Source: an uncultured Roseobacter sp.
GTDB taxonomy: Bacteria > Pseudomonadota > Alphaproteobacteria > Rhodobacterales > Rhodobacteraceae
Length of the DNA: 64,000 nucleotides
Assembly: GCF_947493125.1 (NCBI RefSeq)
Contig: NZ_CANLQB010000006.1
Location: 186,001 to 250,000, forward strand
Reading direction: 5' to 3'
A program made the translations under genes and the position numbers. Shown here piece by piece: positions 7,861 to 17,709 of this stretch. Each line of letters begins with the position of its first letter. Position 1 is the stretch's first letter. The notes under the pieces are model-generated. The model saw only the letters and a program-made list of their open reading frames with translations, was not told the origin of the DNA and made no database searches.

Positions 7861-9774
7861 TCAGAACACCACGTTCATCATGAGCAGCGAGACGATCAGA
7901 AACAGGACCGTCATCACGCCACCGCTCTTCATGAAATCGGTCACCTTGTAGCCTGCGGGCCCCATGATCAGGGCGTTCACCTGATGGGTGGGGATCAGGA
8001 AGGAATTCGACGTGGAGATCGCGACGGTCAGCGCAAATATCGCCGGATCGCCGCCCGCCGCAATGGCAATCGACACCGCCAGCGGCACCAAAAGCACGGT
8101 CGCCCCCACATTCGACATGATCAGCGTGAACGCCGTGGCGAGCACCGCCACACCGGCCTGCAACGACCACAGCGGCCAGCCGTCGAGCAGGGCCAGGATC
8201 TGCTGGGCAATCCACTCTGCTGTGCCAGTGGTCTGCACCGCCTGACCCAGCGGGATGAGACTGGCCAACAGGAACACCGTGCTCCAGCTGACTGCCGCAT
8301 AGGCATCATCAATATCCAGAACGCCCGTCAGGATCATGCCCACGGCCCCCGTCAGCAGGCAGAGCGACAAGCGCAGGTCCGTGAAGAGGATCAGCGAGAT
8401 GGAAATGACAAAGAACACCAGCGCCCAACCCACCTTGGTCGGGCGCAATTCTTCTTGCGGGAAATCCGTGGTCACCACCACAAAATCGCGGTCACGTGTC
8501 AGCCGGGTCAGTGCTTCCCAGGTGCTGTGAATGACCAGCGTGTCGCCCGCGTGAAAGGGCACCTCGCCCACCGCCGTGGGCGCGTGCTCTTCCGTCTCGA
8601 CATAGCTCATGGTCTCTTCGTCACGGTGGATGGCCAGCAGGCTGGCCCCATAGGTTTTGCGAAACACCAGATCATGCGCACACTTGCCGATGACCGAAGA
8701 GCCGGGCGGCACAACCATTTCCGCCACGCCGGATTTGGTCGGCGCATAGTCCTCGGCAAAAACATCAAGTTGCGGGTGCAGAACAAATCCGCCCTCCGCA
8801 ACCATCTGATCGATGACCTTCCTGCGACCAAGGATCGCCAGCCTGCAGGGCGCGGTGATCTGGGTCTGAATGACGGGGGCGAACCAGCGCTTGCCCCGAT
8901 AGGCGCTGCCGATAATGTAAACGTGGTAGCGCTGCATCACGTCATCGAACGTCTCGCCAACGCAGGGATGTCCCTCGGGCACCGATATCTCAAAAATATC
9001 GGTCTTCAGCCCATAAATGCTCTTCAGATAATCTTTCAAGGATGTGCCGCTCGTTGCCTCGCCCTCCTTGCGACCCGCGGGCAGCACCCAACGCCCGAAG
9101 ACAACGAAGTAGAGGATCCCTGTGACCACAAGCGAAAGCCCAACGGGCGTCACCGAGAACAGACCGAAAGGCGCCATCTGCTGAGCCTCGGGAAGTGTTT
9201 CATTCGCACTCAACAGCAAGTCATTGAGCAAAATCAGCGGCGAGGAGCCCACCATCGTCATGGTGCCGCCCAAGATCGCACAAAATCCCATCGGCATGAG
9301 CAGGCGGCTGAGCGGCAGTTCGGTGCGCACCGATATCCGGCTGACCACCGGAAGGAAAAGCGCCGCTGCACCCACGTTCTGCATGAAAGACGAGATCACC
9401 CCGACAGTGCCCGAGATGATAGGAATCATCCGGGTTTCGGTCTTTCCGCCATGTTTGAGAATAATGGAGGCAACTTTGCTCATCAGCCCGGTCTTGTCGA
9501 GGCCAGCGCCAATGATCATCACTGCAATAATGGACACCACAGCATTCGACGCGAGGCCGTCAAAAAGCTGACTCACGTCTGCCAAAGAGCTCAAAGCTGG
9601 GATCTGACTGAGCAAGCCCAACAGAACCATGACCATGATCGCAGCAAGATCAATTCGGACGATTTCTGAGACGAAAAGGAAAACGGTGAAGGCCAGCAGT
9701 CCGAGTACTACCGACATTTCCAAAGTCAGGCCAATGGGTTCCAATAGTTCTACCCCTTTGCCTTTTGTTACCAC
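7861..9774 (-). CDS. SLC13/DASS-type permease with RCK_C (TrkA-C) domains
   Basis: About 637 residues. Two hydrophobic halves of five or more spans flank a central cytoplasmic part of roughly 220 residues holding two TrkA-C-like repeats (FEISVPEGHPCVGETFDDV and AEMVVPPGSSVIGKCAHDL). Conserved motifs of the CitT/SLC13 family include SNAVVSIIAVMIIG in half one and the C-terminal STSNSFLIPTHQVNALIMGP, containing the SNS-like and PTHQVN elements. The family imports sulfate, di- or tricarboxylates using Na+; the RCK_C-containing branch is often called a sulfate/thiosulfate or tungstate-like transporter, so substrate is open. The start is uncertain: TTG at 9744, preceded by AAAGGGG, is as likely as GTG at 9774. 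Confidence 0.8.
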   Translation of the reverse strand: MVTKGKGVELLEPIGLTLEMSVVLGLLAFTVFLFVSEIVRIDLAAIMVMVLLGLLSQIPALSSLADVSQLFDGLASNAVVSIIAVMIIGAGLDKTGLMSKVASIILKHGGKTETRMIPIISGTVGVISSFMQNVGAAALFLPVVSRISVRTELPLSRLLMPMGFCAILGGTMTMVGSSPLILLNDLLLSANETLPEAQQMAPFGLFSVTPVGLSLVVTGILYFVVFGRWVLPAGRKEGEATSGTSLKDYLKSIYGLKTDIFEISVPEGHPCVGETFDDVMQRYHVYIIGSAYRGKRWFAPVIQTQITAPCRLAILGRRKVIDQMVAEGGFVLHPQLDVFAEDYAPTKSGVAEMVVPPGSSVIGKCAHDLVFRKTYGASLLAIHRDEETMSYVETEEHAPTAVGEVPFHAGDTLVIHSTWEALTRLTRDRDFVVVTTDFPQEELRPTKVGWALVFFVISISLILFTDLRLSLCLLTGAVGMILTGVLDIDDAYAAVSWSTVFLLASLIPLGQAVQTTGTAEWIAQQILALLDGWPLWSLQAGVAVLATAFTLIMSNVGATVLLVPLAVSIAIAAGGDPAIFALTVAISTSNSFLIPTHQVNALIMGPAGYKVTDFMKSGGVMTVLFLIVSLLMMNVVF

Positions 9775-9948
9775 TCACTGAGCCTTTTGCGCAATAAACT
9801 GTCGGCGCCAGTGTATTTTCTGATTTCTGGTCTATGTTGTGCGCCGCAAAGGTCACCAGAGGTCTGACTGCGTACGCTTGCGTATGCTCGTGTCAGGCTT
9901 TTCTCTTGACCGCCGCAGGGATAGTGACCGCAGTGGAGGGCAGCGCCG

Positions 9949-10803
9949 ATGTTGAGCAAGATACTCGTTCCCGTGAGGGGCGATGGTTTGGTGGAAACGG
10001 TCCTTGGGCATGCAGCGGCACTTGCGCGGCGACACCATGCCCATGTCGTCGTCGCCCACTGCCGCACACGCGCTGAAGACCTGATGCCCTATGGCGTGCC
10101 GTTGCCGGCCTTTGCCCGCAAAACCATGTTGACACAGGCGCAGGAACTGGCGGACCAACAGGAGAGAGAACTCAGGGAAGAGTTACATTCTCTGGCTGAG
10201 AAACTGCAGCTGAACGAAACACCCGCCTCCCCGGAAAACAAGACGACAGTCGAGTTTGTGGAAGAGAGCGGACGCATGGCGGATGTCATCAAGCACAATG
10301 GTCGGCTCGCGGATCTGATCGTCGTGGCCAAGCCGGACCGCGACAGAAACGTCGGGACGAACTCGCTCAAATCCGGCTTGTTCCAGACCGGGAGGCCGGT
10401 TTTGATGTGCCCAACCGGAAAACATGTCCCAGACGCATTTGGGGAGCGGATCGCTGTGGCCTGGAATGGCTCATTGGAGGCGTCCCGTACCGTTGCGCTG
10501 ACACTTGATCTTGTGGGGGCAGCCGGCTCCGTCGTGATCCTTGCGGGGGGCAAGGGCGAGCCACACGGGGCGACGGCGGAAGAACTGGTGGACTACTACA
10601 AACTGCGTGGGATCTCCGCCGAGATTCACAGGTTCGAGGCCGAGAGCCCCGGTGCGGCATTGCTCAGAAAAGCCCATGAAACAAAGGCCGGACTGCTGGT
10701 GATGGGTGCCTATAGTACAAGCCATGAACGCGAAACGCTCTTGGGTGGAAATACACAAGCGGTTGTGGATGCTGCGGACATTCCCGTTGTGCTGGCACAC
10801 TGA
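9949..10803 (+). CDS. Tandem universal stress protein
   Basis: 284 residues with two UspA domains (about 1-145 and 150-284). The first opens with MLSKILVPVRGDGLVETVLGHAAAL, the second with FGERIAVAWNGSLEASRTVAL. The second domain ends in LLVMGAYSTSHERE and LLGGNTQAVV, the nucleotide-loop region, while the first has FQTGRPVLMCP instead. Such proteins bind ATP or act as stress dimers in the cytoplasm. The gene is divergent from the SLC13 permease (174-bp shared promoter region), and it precedes the TctCBA importer by 126 bp. Confidence 0.85.
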   Translation: MLSKILVPVRGDGLVETVLGHAAALARRHHAHVVVAHCRTRAEDLMPYGVPLPAFARKTMLTQAQELADQQERELREELHSLAEKLQLNETPASPENKTTVEFVEESGRMADVIKHNGRLADLIVVAKPDRDRNVGTNSLKSGLFQTGRPVLMCPTGKHVPDAFGERIAVAWNGSLEASRTVALTLDLVGAAGSVVILAGGKGEPHGATAEELVDYYKLRGISAEIHRFEAESPGAALLRKAHETKAGLLVMGAYSTSHERETLLGGNTQAVVDAADIPVVLAH

Positions 10804-10929
10804 TTTCAGTGTCGAAATAAAATAATAGTTGAAATCGGGTTTACGCAAGATAGTTACCGGTTCAACAGTGGCGCGGACGGGCTCATGGCTGATTTGGCAT
10901 GGCCTACTTTCAGTATTGGAGGGACTGAT

Positions 10930-11901
10930 ATGAAGCTTACAAAACGTCATCTACTGGGGACCATTGCAGCCAGTTTGTTGGTGGCCACACCCGGGATTGC
11001 ATTTGCCGATGGGTGGCAACCGAGAAAGCCGATTGACTTCACGATCATGGCTGGGCCCGGTGGCGGAGCCGATCAGATTGCGCGTTTCATTCAGTCTGTC
11101 GCCGAGAAAAAGGATCTGACCAACAGACCTCTCGTACCCAATAACAAGGGCGGCGGTTCAGGTGCTGAAGCTTTGATCCATGTGAGCGGGACCAATGACC
11201 CCGATCATACGATTTTGGTCACACTGAATTCATTCTTCACGACCCCCTTGCGGCAGGCTAACCTCGGCATCGACATTCAGACCTTCACGCCGATTGCCAT
11301 GATGGGCGTCGACCCCTTTGTGCTTTGGGTGCACAAGGATTCGGGCATGACGACGTTTGAGGAGTACGTCGAGCAGGTCCGATCCATGAACGGCGAGTTC
11401 GTGATGGGCGGGACCGGTCAGGGACAGGAAGATTCCATCGTGATCGCCTATATGTCGGATGCTTATGATCTGGACATCAAATATATCCCCTATAGCGGCG
11501 GTGGGGCGGTGGCTAAGGATCTTGCAGGCAAGCAGATTATGGCGACCGTAAACAACCCGGCCGAGGCGAAAGGATTTTATGAGGCGGGAGATTTCGTGCC
11601 GCTCCTGGCCTTCTCGGACGAGCGTATGCCGGCCTATCCGGACGTCCCGACCATCAAGGAAAAAGGTCATGATTTCTCCTACTACAACCAGCGGGCGGTT
11701 GTCGGAGCGCCAGGTATGTCTGATGAGGCCGCCGCCTATTATCAGGACGTCTTCACCCAAATCTTTGAAAGTGAAGATTGGCAGGGATACCTGACCTCCG
11801 AAAGCCTGTCACCGCTGTGGATGGATGCAGCGCAGCAACAGGAATACTGGGGGCTGCAAGTGGAGAACCACAAGAAGTTGCTTGCTGCCCTCGGCGAGTA
11901 A
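10930..11901 (+). CDS. Tripartite tricarboxylate transporter (TTT) substrate-binding protein, TctC family
   Basis: 323 residues from the ATG behind GGAGGGA; an upstream in-frame extension from 10885 lacks a binding site. A Sec signal (MKLTKRHLLGTIAASLL to GIAFA) is followed by the TctC/Bug hallmarks: KPIDFTIMAGPGGGADQIAR, NNKGGGSGAEAL, a central MGGTGQGQEDS segment and YIPYSGGGAVAKDLAGKQI. Bug proteins deliver organic acids such as citrate, aromatic acids or dicarboxylates to a TctAB permease. It is followed by tctB and tctA homologues on the same strand. Confidence 0.88.
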   Translation: MKLTKRHLLGTIAASLLVATPGIAFADGWQPRKPIDFTIMAGPGGGADQIARFIQSVAEKKDLTNRPLVPNNKGGGSGAEALIHVSGTNDPDHTILVTLNSFFTTPLRQANLGIDIQTFTPIAMMGVDPFVLWVHKDSGMTTFEEYVEQVRSMNGEFVMGGTGQGQEDSIVIAYMSDAYDLDIKYIPYSGGGAVAKDLAGKQIMATVNNPAEAKGFYEAGDFVPLLAFSDERMPAYPDVPTIKEKGHDFSYYNQRAVVGAPGMSDEAAAYYQDVFTQIFESEDWQGYLTSESLSPLWMDAAQQQEYWGLQVENHKKLLAALGE

Positions 11902-11941
11902 AGACGCCGTCCTTGAGAGCTGAACGGAAGATGAGGGCCAG

Positions 11942-12445
11942 ATGCGCAACGGTGAGATCGTAACCGCGGGCGTTCTGGCCCTTTTTTCCCTGTACCTGAT
12001 GTGGAAGAGCACCGAACTGCCGGTCGGCTACATCGCCGGGCAGGGTCCGGGAGGTGGTGCTTGGCCGTTCTGGTTGTCCGCTATCATGCTGCTGTGCTGC
12101 GGAATGATCGCGTTCAATTGGTGGCGCGGGACCAGCCCACCGTCGCAATCCTCAGAGCCTGTCTTGGACGCCTACGGGTGGAAGATGCTGATCATGGTCG
12201 GCGGCGGCATCGTCGGCTTTGTTGCGTTGGTCAACATCATTTCGATGTACGGAGCGATCGCCGTTTTCCTGTTGTACTACGTCAAGTATCTCGGACGGCA
12301 TGGCTGGGGTCTCAGTCTTTCTTTGGCGCTGATCACGCCCCTGGTTTTTTTCTTTTTCTTCGAAGGTGCCATGCGGATCACAATGCCAACGGGCATGCCC
12401 TTCACGGACCCCGTCTTTAACGTTCTCTACGAGATCATCTACTGA
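11942..12445 (+). CDS. TTT transporter small membrane subunit, TctB family
   Basis: 167 residues, four predicted spans. The N-terminus MRNGEIVTAGVLALFSLYLMW and the segment GQGPGGGAWPFWLSAIMLLCCGMI are typical of TctB (GxGPGFFPxxL-like re-entrant motif), and a third and fourth span follow near 90-155. It works with the large TctA subunit in the inner membrane. It lies 40 bp after the tctC-like gene and 38 bp before the tctA-like gene. Confidence 0.85.
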   Translation: MRNGEIVTAGVLALFSLYLMWKSTELPVGYIAGQGPGGGAWPFWLSAIMLLCCGMIAFNWWRGTSPPSQSSEPVLDAYGWKMLIMVGGGIVGFVALVNIISMYGAIAVFLLYYVKYLGRHGWGLSLSLALITPLVFFFFFEGAMRITMPTGMPFTDPVFNVLYEIIY

Positions 12446-12483
12446 TCACCGCTGCGCCCTGCGGTTAAGGAGCCTTTCTGACT

Positions 12484-13989
12484 ATGGAGATCCTAGCTCT
12501 TCTTGCTGATGGCATGCTGCTCGCATTGCAGCCGCTCAACCTGACCATGATTGTGATCGGGGTCAGTGTCGGCCTGCTGATCGGCGCCATGCCTGGGTTG
12601 GGATCGGTCAACGGTGTGGCGATCCTGCTTCCCGTCACGTTTCTGGTCCCCCCCGGCTCGGCGATCATCTTTCTTGCGGCAATCTACTATGGTGCGATGT
12701 ACGGCGGGGCGATTTCATCTGTCACGTTAGGCATACCTGGCGCTTCGACGGCGGTTGCCACGACCTTCGACGGACGGCCCTTGGCGCGCCAAGGGCGTGC
12801 AAGTCTGGCCTTGGTGACAGCTGCCTTGGCGTCCTTCGTCGGTGGAACGATTGCGAACATGCTGTTCACGCTTTTCGCACCCGCGCTGGCATCCGTGGCA
12901 CTGTCTTTCGGGCCACCCGAAGTTTTTGCGCTGATGCTCCTGGCTTTTGCCACGTTTGTGGGCTTGGGAGGCGATGACATTCCCAAGACCATCTTTTCGA
13001 TTTGCTTTGGGCTGGTGCTCGGCTCGGTTGGCTTCGACCAGATATCTGGCGCACCACGGCTAATTCTGTTCGAGATGAATGGTTTTCTGCAGGGGATCGG
13101 ATTCCTCGTCCTGGCGATCGGCGTGTATGGCATCGGTGAGATGCTTTGGACCATTGAGCAATCACGCGGCGAGGTCAGCAAGACCACACCCAAAATGACC
13201 TTGAAAGGCATGGCCTCAGACGCAAAAGAAGCAACCAAGAAGGGATGGAAGGGAACATTCGTCGGATCCTTTCTCGGCTTCTTCGTTGGCGTTTTGCCTG
13301 CCGCAGGGGCCACGCCCGGCTCGCTGATGTCCTACGGCGTGGCCAAGATGATCTCCCGCAAACCAGAGACATTTGGACAGGGCAACCCGGACGGCGTTGC
13401 CGCGCCCGAGGCGGCCAACAACTCCGCCTCCACCGGCTCGATGTTGCCGATGCTTACCTTGGGCATCCCGGGCTCGCCGACCACGGCGATCCTGCTAGGT
13501 GGCATGGTGATTTGGGGGCTTGTTCCCGGACCACGGCTGTTTGTCGACGAGACTGAATTCGTCTGGGGTCTGATCGGCTCGTTTTACGTGTCCAATGCGG
13601 CGGCAGTTCTGATCAACCTGGCCTTTATCCCACTCTTCATCTGGATGTTGCGCATGCCGTTTACAGTGCTGGCGCCCATGATCTTCGTGCTGTCCATCGT
13701 CGGGGGATATGCGGCAACGCGCGATATGTTCGACATCTGGCTGATGGTGATCTTCGGCTTGGGCGCGTTCTTCCTGCGGAAGTTCGACTACCCGCTTGCC
13801 CCCGCGGTGCTGGCGATCGTACTGGGACCGATCGCGGAGCCGACACTACGCCAGTCGCTTTTGTTGTCGTCGGGAGATCCCTCAATTTTCTTCACCCGAC
13901 CCATCGCCGGACCGATCACCGTGATCGCCCTGATCTTGATCTTTATGCCAGCGTTCAAAATGCTCCGCCGAAAGCGGCAACCAGCCTGA
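12484..13989 (+). CDS. TTT transporter large permease, TctA family
   Basis: 501 residues, about ten to twelve spans. The TctA signature is clear: GLLIGAMPGLGSVNGVAIL near residue 35, YYGAMYGGAISSVTLGIPG near 75, and the second repeat GVLPAAGATPGSLMSYGVAK near 275 followed by GVAAPEAANNSASTGSMLPMLTLGIPGS. These glycine-rich repeats form the transport core. It uses an ion gradient to import the organic acid captured by the TctC subunit. No terminator is visible in the 10 bp between its stop and the convergent reductase gene. Confidence 0.9.
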   Translation: MEILALLADGMLLALQPLNLTMIVIGVSVGLLIGAMPGLGSVNGVAILLPVTFLVPPGSAIIFLAAIYYGAMYGGAISSVTLGIPGASTAVATTFDGRPLARQGRASLALVTAALASFVGGTIANMLFTLFAPALASVALSFGPPEVFALMLLAFATFVGLGGDDIPKTIFSICFGLVLGSVGFDQISGAPRLILFEMNGFLQGIGFLVLAIGVYGIGEMLWTIEQSRGEVSKTTPKMTLKGMASDAKEATKKGWKGTFVGSFLGFFVGVLPAAGATPGSLMSYGVAKMISRKPETFGQGNPDGVAAPEAANNSASTGSMLPMLTLGIPGSPTTAILLGGMVIWGLVPGPRLFVDETEFVWGLIGSFYVSNAAAVLINLAFIPLFIWMLRMPFTVLAPMIFVLSIVGGYAATRDMFDIWLMVIFGLGAFFLRKFDYPLAPAVLAIVLGPIAEPTLRQSLLLSSGDPSIFFTRPIAGPITVIALILIFMPAFKMLRRKRQPA

Positions 13990-13999
13990 AACAGCGCGC

Positions 14000-14977
14000 T
14001 CAGTTGTAGAGGCCCGCGACACGCCCGCGGAGTTGAATCAGCGACAGCACTGTGTCGATGGTTGGCGTCGGTGTGTCCGTCACGCGGCCCAACTCCTGAA
14101 CGGATCCCACCAGCGCGTCGATCTCCATCGGTCGCCCGGCATCCAGATCCTGCAGCATCGACGTCCGATGCGCGCCCACATCCGCACCGCCCTGAATGCG
14201 GCGGTCCACGTCGATGGGAAATTTCACGCCAAGCTTCTCGGCGATCTGTTGCGCTTCGACCATCATGTTGCGCGCAACACCTCTGGTTCCAGGATCTGTG
14301 CAGAGCACGTCCAGTGTCGCATGGGTGAGAGCCGAAATGGGATTAAACGACAGGTTGCCCCAGAGCTTGACCCAGATCTCATCCCGCAGCTTGGGACGTA
14401 CGGGGGCTTTGAGGCCCGCTGCACTCAGCGCTTTGGAGAGGGCCAGCGCACGGTCGGATTTGGTTCCATCGGGCTCGCCCAATGAAAAGCGATTGCCTTC
14501 GATGTGCTTGACCACGCCGGGTTCACTCACCTCGGCCGCCGGGTAGACCACGCAGCCCAGTACGCGGTCCGGACCGAAGCCATTCCATTGCACATCACCC
14601 GGATCAACGGTCGCCAGACGCGTCCCCTCCAGGTCACCACCGATCTTGTGGAAATACCACCAGGGCACACCGTTCACGCCAGACACAATCGTCGTATCCG
14701 GGCCGATCAGGGGTTTCATTTTGTCGACGACAGGCGGCACGGAGTGCGCTTTTAGGGTGACAATCACATAGTCCTGAGGGCCAAGGTCGTTCGGGTCTTC
14801 CGATACGGTTACGGGCATAGTGCTTTGTACGTTTTCCTCTATCAGCGTGAGGCCATTGGCCTGCATAGCTGCGAGGTGAGGGCCCCGGGCCACGAGGCTG
14901 ACATCGGCCCCTGCCTGTGCAAGTTTGGCGCCCATGTAACCGCCGATGGCGCCGGCTCCAAAGATGCAGATCTTCAT
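14000..14977 (-). CDS. 2-dehydropantoate 2-reductase family protein (PanE/ApbA-like)
   Basis: 325 residues. An NADP-binding Rossmann start (MKICIFGAGAIGGYMGAKLAQAG) precedes the ApbA N-domain with VKAHSVPPVVDKMKPLIG and SGVNGVPWWYFHK. The C-terminal ApbA_C helical domain holds KLWGNLSFNPISALTHATLD, including the conserved Lys and Asn of the active site, and a Ser-Met-Asp pattern at TSMLQDLDAGRPMEIDALVG. The family reduces ketopantoate or similar 2-oxo acids. The ATG overlaps the stop of the upstream CoA ligase (ATGA). Being coupled to a catabolic CoA ligase beside an organic-acid importer, it may act on another 2-oxo acid rather than in pantothenate synthesis. Confidence 0.8.
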   Translation of the reverse strand: MKICIFGAGAIGGYMGAKLAQAGADVSLVARGPHLAAMQANGLTLIEENVQSTMPVTVSEDPNDLGPQDYVIVTLKAHSVPPVVDKMKPLIGPDTTIVSGVNGVPWWYFHKIGGDLEGTRLATVDPGDVQWNGFGPDRVLGCVVYPAAEVSEPGVVKHIEGNRFSLGEPDGTKSDRALALSKALSAAGLKAPVRPKLRDEIWVKLWGNLSFNPISALTHATLDVLCTDPGTRGVARNMMVEAQQIAEKLGVKFPIDVDRRIQGGADVGAHRTSMLQDLDAGRPMEIDALVGSVQELGRVTDTPTPTIDTVLSLIQLRGRVAGLYN

Positions 14978-16518
14978 GACGCCGCTTCTTCGACCAAACC
15001 GAGTTTTTCAGCGAGCCCGATACGCTGGAGCTTGCCGGTCGCTCCCTTCGGGATTTCGTCGAGAATGATCACCTTGCGCGGCACCTTGAAGTCGGCCAGA
15101 CGTTCAGAAGCAAAATCGCGGATGTCGCGTTCCCCAATCTCCATGCCTTCCCGGAGCACAATCGCTGCTGCGACTTCCTCTCCGAGCTTCGCGTGCGGCA
15201 CGGCAAATGTCAGCGCTTGAGCCACGCCGGGGTGCGCGGAAAGCACATCGTCGACTTCCAACGGGCTGACCTTCTCACCGCCACGGTTGATGATCTCTTT
15301 CAACCGACCGGTGAGAGCAAGATAGCCATCGGCGTCGAAAGCGCCTTGATCGCCCGTGCGGAACCAACGCTTTCCCTCGGCTTCAAAAAACGCGCTCGCG
15401 TTGGCAGACGGGTTACTTTCATAGCCGGGAGTGACATTCGGACCGGAAATCACAACCTCACCGACTGCGTCAGCATCGAGCAGCTCCGGATTGCTCTCAT
15501 GGGCGATGCGCACTTCAGGACCCGCCGGCAGCCCGACAGCACCGGGCTTCTGGACGCCCGGCGGCAACGGGTTGGAGCACATCTGGTGCGCAGCTTCGGT
15601 CATGCCATACCCCTCGATCACCGGCGCGCCGAAAGTCTCTGCAAGCTGTGTCATCACCGGTCCCGGCAGGGATGCCGAAGACGACCGCAAGAAGCGCAGG
15701 CGTGCGTTTTCGATCACCTCGGCGTTGCGACCCGCGCGGGAAAGGATTGCCTGATGCATGGTGGGAACCGCTGTGTACCACGTTGGATCGGCATCACGGA
15801 CCCATCCGAAGAACTTCAATGCATCGAAACCCGGCGCGCACCAGACCTGTCCGCCCGCGGCAAATGTCGCCGACACGGCCGCGACGAGCCCGTGGATGTG
15901 AAAGAGCGGCATGACGTTGAGGCATCTGTCATCAGGCGTCAGGTTCAGCGACGTCGCAATGTTCCGCGCAGAGGCCGCAATGTTAGATTGCAGCAGTGGC
16001 ACGATTTTGGGGCGCGAGGTCGTGCCCGATGTGTGCAGGATCAAAGCAACATCTGAGACCGACGGCTTGGATTGCGCGCCTGCTTCAACGGTCTCTTCGG
16101 CGCGGAGCACGAAGCTTCCTGCGGGGGTTGCCTCGTCCCATCCGAGGCGCAAGATCGCAATGCCGAGCTTGCTCGCTGCGGCAAAGGCCGGACCTTCATC
16201 GCCTGCAAGCAGAACCAGAGCTTTGGCCTGCAGATCCTCGAGATAGAACGCGAACTCATCTTCCCGATAGGCGGGGTTCAGTGGCGCCGTGACGGCTGTT
16301 TGTGCGATGGTGAAGAATGCCGACGCCATTTCGGGGCCGTTCGGCAAGACGATCGCGACCCTGTCTCCCACGCCTATGCCGACATCTCCAAGGGCTTGGC
16401 CAACTGTGTCAGACAGAGATCGCAGATCACCATAAGTCAGCCAATCCCGGCCAGGAGCTCCCAGCGCAAGCGCGGTCGGCGGATGATCAGAGATGAGATC
16501 ATTAAGAGTTTCCGGCAC
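14974..16518 (-). CDS. Acyl-CoA synthetase, oxalate-CoA ligase-like (ANL superfamily)
   Basis: 514 residues from a GTG six bases after GGGGAGG; the frame extends further upstream, but without a ribosome-binding site. The AMP-binding P-loop reads LHTSGTTSRPKIVPL, followed by EGYGMTEAAHQM, WFRTGDQGAFDADGYL and the C-terminal PKGATGKLQR catalytic lysine motif, all intact. Segments TWYTAVPTMHQAIL, FLRSSSASLPGPVMTQL and MCSNPLPPGVQKPG are close to what I recall for Pcs60/AAE3 oxalyl-CoA synthetases. It would activate oxalate or another short dicarboxylate with ATP and CoA. Coupled to the PanE-like gene and facing a TTT importer, it probably processes the imported acid. Confidence 0.8.
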   Translation of the reverse strand: MPETLNDLISDHPPTALALGAPGRDWLTYGDLRSLSDTVGQALGDVGIGVGDRVAIVLPNGPEMASAFFTIAQTAVTAPLNPAYREDEFAFYLEDLQAKALVLLAGDEGPAFAAASKLGIAILRLGWDEATPAGSFVLRAEETVEAGAQSKPSVSDVALILHTSGTTSRPKIVPLLQSNIAASARNIATSLNLTPDDRCLNVMPLFHIHGLVAAVSATFAAGGQVWCAPGFDALKFFGWVRDADPTWYTAVPTMHQAILSRAGRNAEVIENARLRFLRSSSASLPGPVMTQLAETFGAPVIEGYGMTEAAHQMCSNPLPPGVQKPGAVGLPAGPEVRIAHESNPELLDADAVGEVVISGPNVTPGYESNPSANASAFFEAEGKRWFRTGDQGAFDADGYLALTGRLKEIINRGGEKVSPLEVDDVLSAHPGVAQALTFAVPHAKLGEEVAAAIVLREGMEIGERDIRDFASERLADFKVPRKVIILDEIPKGATGKLQRIGLAEKLGLVEEAAS

Positions 16519-16737
16519 GATAGTCCTCCCCAAATCGTCGTGAAAGGACATAGCCTGCTGACAACAAATCGCAATAGCTAAGCTTTTGCTATGCAGCCAC
16601 CGGACTGCGGGGTCCTCTTGATGGTTGGACCAAGATGAATCCACATCTTTACATTTATTCCAAAATTAGACAAAAAGTTAGATGTACCTAGTAACCAACT
16701 TTGATCTTGCAACCGGATAGTCAGGCCCGAAGACATT

Positions 16738-17709
16738 ATGCGCGCATCACCTGCCGTCTTGAACCAAGCAGCCCTTTCAGTCGCAGCCCACCGACGCATC
16801 GCGCCTTATTTACATAAGACGCCATGTCTGCCATCCCGTCGGGCTTTCACCGACGGGACGCAGTTGCTGTTCAAGGCCGAGAATTTTCAGCGCACCGGGT
16901 CATTCAAGTTTCGAGGCGCGTTGTCTAAGCTGACCACCCTCAATACCGATGTCCCGATCATAACTGCCTCGTCCGGCAACCACGGGCTGGCGCTCAGCAC
17001 CGCCGCAACGATCACTGGACATAAGCTGAGTGTTGTGCTGCCGGAAACGGTTGCCAAAGAAAAACTCAACAAGATCGAAGCGCTTGGCGTCGAGACCATC
17101 CTGCACTCGGACGACTCTGGGCTGGCTGAACAACATGCGCGTGCTCTGGCAGAAACAGAGGGTAAGGTTTATGTCTCGCCCTACAATGACGAGACCGTCA
17201 TCGCCGGTCAGGGCACGATTGGGCTGGAACTGATGCAACAGGTCCCGCACCTTGACATGGTATTTGTCGCCATGGGCGGCGGTGGTTTGATCTCTGGTAT
17301 TGGCTCGGTCCTGAAAGCTTTTTCGCCGCAGACCCGGATCATCGGCGTGAGCACCGCACATTCCGCAGCGCTGGATGCCAGTATCCGGGCGGGCGAAGTT
17401 GTGGAGGTGACACACAGCGAGACGCTGGCGGACGGTTGTGCAGGCAGCATAGATGACGGAGCAGTCACGCTCGGACTGGCCACCGAAGTCGTTGATGAGC
17501 TTCTGACGTGCTCTGAGAACGACATCGCGGACGGTGTACGCTCAATCGCCTGGGAAGAGAAAATGCTGGTCGAGGGGTCGGCCGGGTTGGCCCTCGCACC
17601 CTGGCGGGCGAACCGTGAGCGCTACGCAGGTCTGACCAGTGTCGTGGTTCTTTGCGGCGCGAACTTCGACAGGGAGACGATCCTGCCCGTGATCGGCGGT
17701 CCGGTATGA
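16738..17709 (+). CDS. PLP-dependent threonine/serine dehydratase family enzyme
   Basis: 323 residues, the length of catabolic dehydratases and racemases without a regulatory ACT domain. Fold-type II motifs are present: FKAENFQRTGSFKFRGA with the Schiff-base lysine near 58, ASSGNHGLALS for substrate binding, and a glycine-rich MGGGGLISGIGS phosphate loop. The end VVLCGANFD is canonical. The reaction could be threonine or serine deamination, serine racemisation or 3-hydroxyaspartate dehydration. The 4-base overlap with a YheO/DauR-type regulator suggests an inducible amino-acid degradation pair. The start region, 219 bp from the divergent CoA ligase, is AT-rich and should hold both promoters. 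Confidence 0.85.
   Translation: MRASPAVLNQAALSVAAHRRIAPYLHKTPCLPSRRAFTDGTQLLFKAENFQRTGSFKFRGALSKLTTLNTDVPIITASSGNHGLALSTAATITGHKLSVVLPETVAKEKLNKIEALGVETILHSDDSGLAEQHARALAETEGKVYVSPYNDETVIAGQGTIGLELMQQVPHLDMVFVAMGGGGLISGIGSVLKAFSPQTRIIGVSTAHSAALDASIRAGEVVEVTHSETLADGCAGSIDDGAVTLGLATEVVDELLTCSENDIADGVRSIAWEEKMLVEGSAGLALAPWRANRERYAGLTSVVVLCGANFDRETILPVIGGPV

Noticed and set aside
7582-9669. 695-codon plus-strand frame opposite the SLC13 permease
   Set aside because: Antisense shadow; begins in the His-rich gene and has no domain or ribosome-binding site.
10797-10812. Short palindrome ACACTG-ATTT-CAGTGT over the stop codon of the universal stress gene
   Set aside because: Only a 6-bp stem and no T-run; not enough for a terminator call.
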